A DNA stretch of 7,968 nt. It comes from JABCPE02 sp963517805. GTDB lineage: Bacteria; Bacteroidota; Bacteroidia; Flavobacteriales; Weeksellaceae. A model generated the notes under the pieces. That model was not told the origin of the DNA. It saw only the letters and a list, made by a program, of their open reading frames with translations, and searched no databases. Below are positions 5,257 to 7,968 of the stretch, one piece after another. The translations under genes were made by a program, and so were the position numbers. The DNA is taken from assembly GCA_963517805.1 (NCBI GenBank), contig CAUQHD010000067.1, positions 1 through 7,968 on the forward strand, read 5' to 3'. How positions within the stretch are numbered: position 1 is the stretch's first letter; every line of letters starts with the position of its first letter.

Positions 5257-5332
5257 ACCATTTAGACCCGCCATAAGGATTCTATGAAAAAGAGCAATAA
5301 CAAGGTTAGATTATTCAGCAGGTCTAAATGGT
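5257..5332. repeat. 76-bp segment bounded by a perfect 12-bp inverted repeat, behind clpB
   Basis: ACCATTTAGACC (5257-5268) and its exact complement GGTCTAAATGGT (5321-5332) flank 52 bases. The right arm begins 19 bases after the clpB stop codon in the direction of transcription. I find no good stem inside the 52-base interior. The arms could act as the stem of a wide-loop terminator (the minus strand continues TATTTTAAAA), or as the ends of a small non-autonomous mobile or repetitive element. No target-site duplication is visible at the borders. Seen directly; identity unknown. Confidence 0.7.
5311..5328 (-). other. Second copy of the last codons of clpB (FRPAE-stop)
   Basis: On the minus strand this reads TTTAGACCTGCTGAATAA, i.e. 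FRPAE-stop, 41 bases downstream of the true end of clpB (5369-5352), which also encodes FRPAE-stop. Fifteen of 18 bases match, and all three differences are at synonymous third positions. A TTGTTAT follows both copies, directly in the real one and after 7 extra bases here. Upstream the similarity stops at once. It overlaps the right arm of the inverted repeat. It may be a remnant of an alternative clpB 3' end, or a coincidence. Confidence 0.55.
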
Positions 5333-5351
5333 CTTTATAACATTATAACAA

Positions 5352-7940
5352 TTACTCTGCAGGTCTGAAAACCAGCTTATTATCAGAACAATCTACAGTC
5401 ACTCTCTCGCCTTCTTTTATATTTCCAGCCAAAATCTCTTTTGAGAGTTTATTCAGAACTTCCTGCTGTACTACTCGTTTCAGCGGTCTAGCTCCAAACG
5501 CTGGGTCGTAGCCTTTTTTCAGAATGAAATCTATCGCTTCCTGCGTTGCAGTCAAGATGATATTTCTGCTTTCCAGCATTTTGTTGATTCCTCTTAGTTG
5601 GAACTGAACGATTTTTCCTATTTCATTGTAGTTCAATGGTTGGAACAGCACCGTTTCATCTATTCTGTTGAGGAACTCTGGTCGTAGAGTTTGTTTCAAC
5701 AGGTCAAACACCTCTTCTTTGGTTTTTTCTACGATTTCAGTTAAATTACTTTCGTTAATTTTCTCAAAATTCTCCTGAATGATATGAGAACCAAGGTTAG
5801 AAGTCATGATGATAATCGTATTTTTAAAATTCACCACGCGACCTTTGTTGTCTGTCAATCGCCCATCATCCAGCACCTGAAGCAAGGTATTAAACACATC
5901 TGGATGCGCTTTTTCCACCTCATCCAGAAGCACCACAGAATATGGTCTTCTTCTTACCGCTTCGGTCAGCTGTCCGCCCTCATCATAGCCTACATACCCC
6001 GGAGGCGCTCCTACCAATCTAGAAACAGAGTGTTTCTCTTGATATTCAGACATATCGATACGGGTCATATTATTTTCATCATCAAATAAGAACTCCGCCA
6101 AAGCTTTCGCCAACTCGGTTTTACCAACTCCTGTAGTTCCGAGGAAAAGGAAAGATCCGATAGGTTTTTTCTCATCATTCAGTCCTGCTCTGTTTCTTCG
6201 GATGGCATCGGCCACGGATTGTATCGCTTCCTCTTGTCCTACTACTCTCTTGTGGAGTTCATCTTCCAAATGAAGCAGTTTTTCTCTTTCAGACTGAAGT
6301 AGTTTAGTCACTGGAATTCCTGTCCATTTGGCCACTACTTCAGAGATGTTTTCCGCGGTAACTTCCTCTTTTACAAGCTCATTTTGCTGATTCTGCATCG
6401 CCAATTCCAGCTTTTGGAGTTCATCCTCCTTTTCGCGAAGTTTTCCATATTGTATCTCCGAAACTTTTGCATAATCGCCCATACGCTGAGCTCTTTCAGC
6501 TTCTAGTTTTAGGCTTTCAATATCTTTTTTAATCTGAGTCAAATCCTCGGATTTCTGCTTTTCACTGAGCCATTTTGCGTTGATTTGGTTTCGTTCCTCA
6601 GTGATTTTCGCAATATCTTCTTTCAGATGGTCTATTTTAGTCTGATTGCCCTCTCTGGAAATGGCCGCCAGCTCTATCTCCATCTGCATAAGTTTTCTGT
6701 CTAAAACATCCAATTCCTCCGGTTTGGAATTGATTTCCATTCTTAATTTTGCAGAAGCCTCATCGATTAAGTCAATGGCTTTATCTGGTAAAAATCTATC
6801 CGAAATATATCGCTGGGACATTTCTACCGCGGCGATGATGGCTTCGTCTTTGATTCTAATCTTGTGGTGGAATTCATACTTGTCTTTGATTCCACGAAGA
6901 ATAGAAATCGCTGATTCTGTGTCTGGCTCTTCCACCATTACTTTTTGGAAACGGCGTTCCAGAGCTTTGTCTTTCTCAAAGTATTTTTGATATTCGTTAA
7001 GCGTTGTCGCACCGATAGAACGAAGCTCTCCTCTCGCCAAAGCTGGTTTCAGGATATTCGCAGCATCCATCGCTCCCTCACCGCCGCCTGCGCCTACAAG
7101 GGTGTGAATTTCATCGATGAAAAGGATAATCTGTCCATCGGATTTTATCACTTCATTTACTACGGATTTTAGTCTTTCTTCAAACTCTCCTTTGTATTTC
7201 GCACCTGCAATCAATGCTCCCATATCAAGTGAATAGAGCGTTTTGTCCATCAAATTTTCTGGAACATCTCCACTGATGATTCTATGGGCTATTCCTTCGG
7301 CGATGGCAGTTTTACCAACACCTGGCTCACCGATGAGAATAGGATTATTCTTGGTTCTTCGCGAAAGAATCTGCAGCACTCTTCGGATTTCTTCATCTCG
7401 CCCGATTACTGGGTCTAATTTCCCTTCGGCTGCTAGTTCATTGAAGTTTTTAGCATATTTATTAAGCGATTGATAAGTCTCTTCGGAACTTGCCGAAGTC
7501 GCCTTTGAACCTTTTCTAAGTTCTTTGATTCCTCCTTCCAAAAGGGATTTGGTCACGCCCATATCTTTCAACATCTGCGAAACGGAAGAACTCACCTCTA
7601 ATAATGCCAGCCAAATATGCTCCAAAGTCACATACTCATCGCCCATTCTTTTAGCGATATTAGGTGCTTCCAAAAGGACTTTGCTGGCACTTTGAGAAAG
7701 GTAAATATTTCCGCCTTCCACTTTTGGGAGGCTTTCCAAAGATTCTCTATTTCTTTGTCTTATCAAGTTAAGGTCGGCTTCTGCTTTTTTCATTAGAAAA
7801 GCCGAGATATTCTCATCTACTTGGAAAATTCCTTCCAATAGATGCTGAGGTTCTATACTCTGGTTGCCAAAATCCAAAGCAATCTGTTGTGCTTTTTGGA
7901 TGGCTTCTTGTGATTTTACGGTATATTGATTTAGATTCAT
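5352..7940 (-). CDS. clpB: ATP-dependent chaperone ClpB (Hsp100 disaggregase)
   Basis: A complete 862-residue ClpB, close to the usual 855-870. Domains in order: N-terminal double Clp-N repeat (about 1-145), first AAA+ domain with Walker A GEPGVGKT (204-211), pore loop KYKGEFEER (248-256, Tyr249), Walker B ILFIDE (272-277) and arginine fingers ERR (328-330). A long coiled-coil middle domain (about 400-525) follows; it distinguishes ClpB from ClpA and from the shorter insert of ClpC. The second AAA+ domain has Walker A GTTGVGKT (601-608), pore loop GYVG (648-651), Walker B VVLLDE (669-674) and sensor-2 GARPLKR (816-822). By family knowledge it works as a cytoplasmic hexamer with DnaK/DnaJ/GrpE to pull proteins out of aggregates after heat stress. 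Only 28 bases upstream are visible: no CIRCE element, and a TAACTTTT at 7961-7954 that is one base off the -7 consensus. All key residues are present. Confidence 0.97.
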   Translation of the reverse strand: MNLNQYTVKSQEAIQKAQQIALDFGNQSIEPQHLLEGIFQVDENISAFLMKKAEADLNLIRQRNRESLESLPKVEGGNIYLSQSASKVLLEAPNIAKRMGDEYVTLEHIWLALLEVSSSVSQMLKDMGVTKSLLEGGIKELRKGSKATSASSEETYQSLNKYAKNFNELAAEGKLDPVIGRDEEIRRVLQILSRRTKNNPILIGEPGVGKTAIAEGIAHRIISGDVPENLMDKTLYSLDMGALIAGAKYKGEFEERLKSVVNEVIKSDGQIILFIDEIHTLVGAGGGEGAMDAANILKPALARGELRSIGATTLNEYQKYFEKDKALERRFQKVMVEEPDTESAISILRGIKDKYEFHHKIRIKDEAIIAAVEMSQRYISDRFLPDKAIDLIDEASAKLRMEINSKPEELDVLDRKLMQMEIELAAISREGNQTKIDHLKEDIAKITEERNQINAKWLSEKQKSEDLTQIKKDIESLKLEAERAQRMGDYAKVSEIQYGKLREKEDELQKLELAMQNQQNELVKEEVTAENISEVVAKWTGIPVTKLLQSEREKLLHLEDELHKRVVGQEEAIQSVADAIRRNRAGLNDEKKPIGSFLFLGTTGVGKTELAKALAEFLFDDENNMTRIDMSEYQEKHSVSRLVGAPPGYVGYDEGGQLTEAVRRRPYSVVLLDEVEKAHPDVFNTLLQVLDDGRLTDNKGRVVNFKNTIIIMTSNLGSHIIQENFEKINESNLTEIVEKTKEEVFDLLKQTLRPEFLNRIDETVLFQPLNYNEIGKIVQFQLRGINKMLESRNIILTATQEAIDFILKKGYDPAFGARPLKRVVQQEVLNKLSKEILAGNIKEGERVTVDCSDNKLVFRPAE

Positions 7941-7968
7941 AATTTTTTATTTTAAAAGTTATCTGAAA

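Larger units (their letters stand above)
4962..5351. other. 390-base gene-free stretch between clpB and the lipoprotein operon
   Basis: This stretch is very AT-rich and holds, in transcription order, the inverted-repeat segment with the clpB-end copy, the strong terminator, the TTG/TATTTTTG promoter and the leader hairpin. An 81-codon plus-strand frame (5007-5252) runs through the promoter and terminator and has a low-complexity Lys/Asn/Phe/Ile composition, so I do not call it. Between 5074 and 5198 I see nothing beyond AT-rich sequence and a tiny 4-bp hairpin at 5110-5120. Confidence 0.7.

Overview
The window looks like a piece of a Bacteroidota chromosome, most likely class Flavobacteriia and plausibly the Chryseobacterium/Riemerella group (Weeksellaceae). 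I infer this from protein flavour (for example the GSGSFATA and GPCHAEE variants in GpsA), AT-rich spacers, the absence of Shine-Dalgarno sequences before starts, and several matches to the Bacteroidota -7 promoter element TAnnTTTG. The genus assignment is inference. All nine credible genes lie on the minus strand, so transcription runs from high to low coordinates.

Layout in transcription order: clpB (7940-5352, disaggregase), then a 390-base gene-free stretch. That stretch holds a 12-bp inverted repeat with a wide loop, a decayed-looking second copy of the last codons of clpB, a strong terminator, and a good promoter followed by a leader hairpin. Next come two small lipoprotein genes in tandem (4961-4572 and 4565-4101), closed by a terminator at 4051-4080. 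Almost no space follows before gpsA (4030-3014), whose likely -7 box sits only 8 bases from the start codon. gpsA is tightly followed by a 90-codon gene of unknown function (1-base gap) and a CHY zinc-finger gene (3-base gap). That operon ends in a terminator whose loop contains the zinc-finger gene's stop codon. mtaB (2277-928) has its own -7 box and is followed by an FtsE-type ABC ATPase (834-121). Last is the 5' end of a gene cut by the window edge (109 to beyond 1), possibly a GH3-family protein.

Functionally the window is mostly housekeeping: protein disaggregation, glycerol-3-phosphate synthesis for phospholipids, tRNA position-37 modification, and a cell-division/envelope ATPase. The less described parts are the two lipoproteins and the gpsA-linked pair (90-aa protein plus CHY zinc finger). 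I see no CRISPR array, tRNA, rRNA, complete insertion sequence, phage gene or defence system. The best candidates for something undescribed are the palindromic segment behind clpB and the gpsA-coupled pair.
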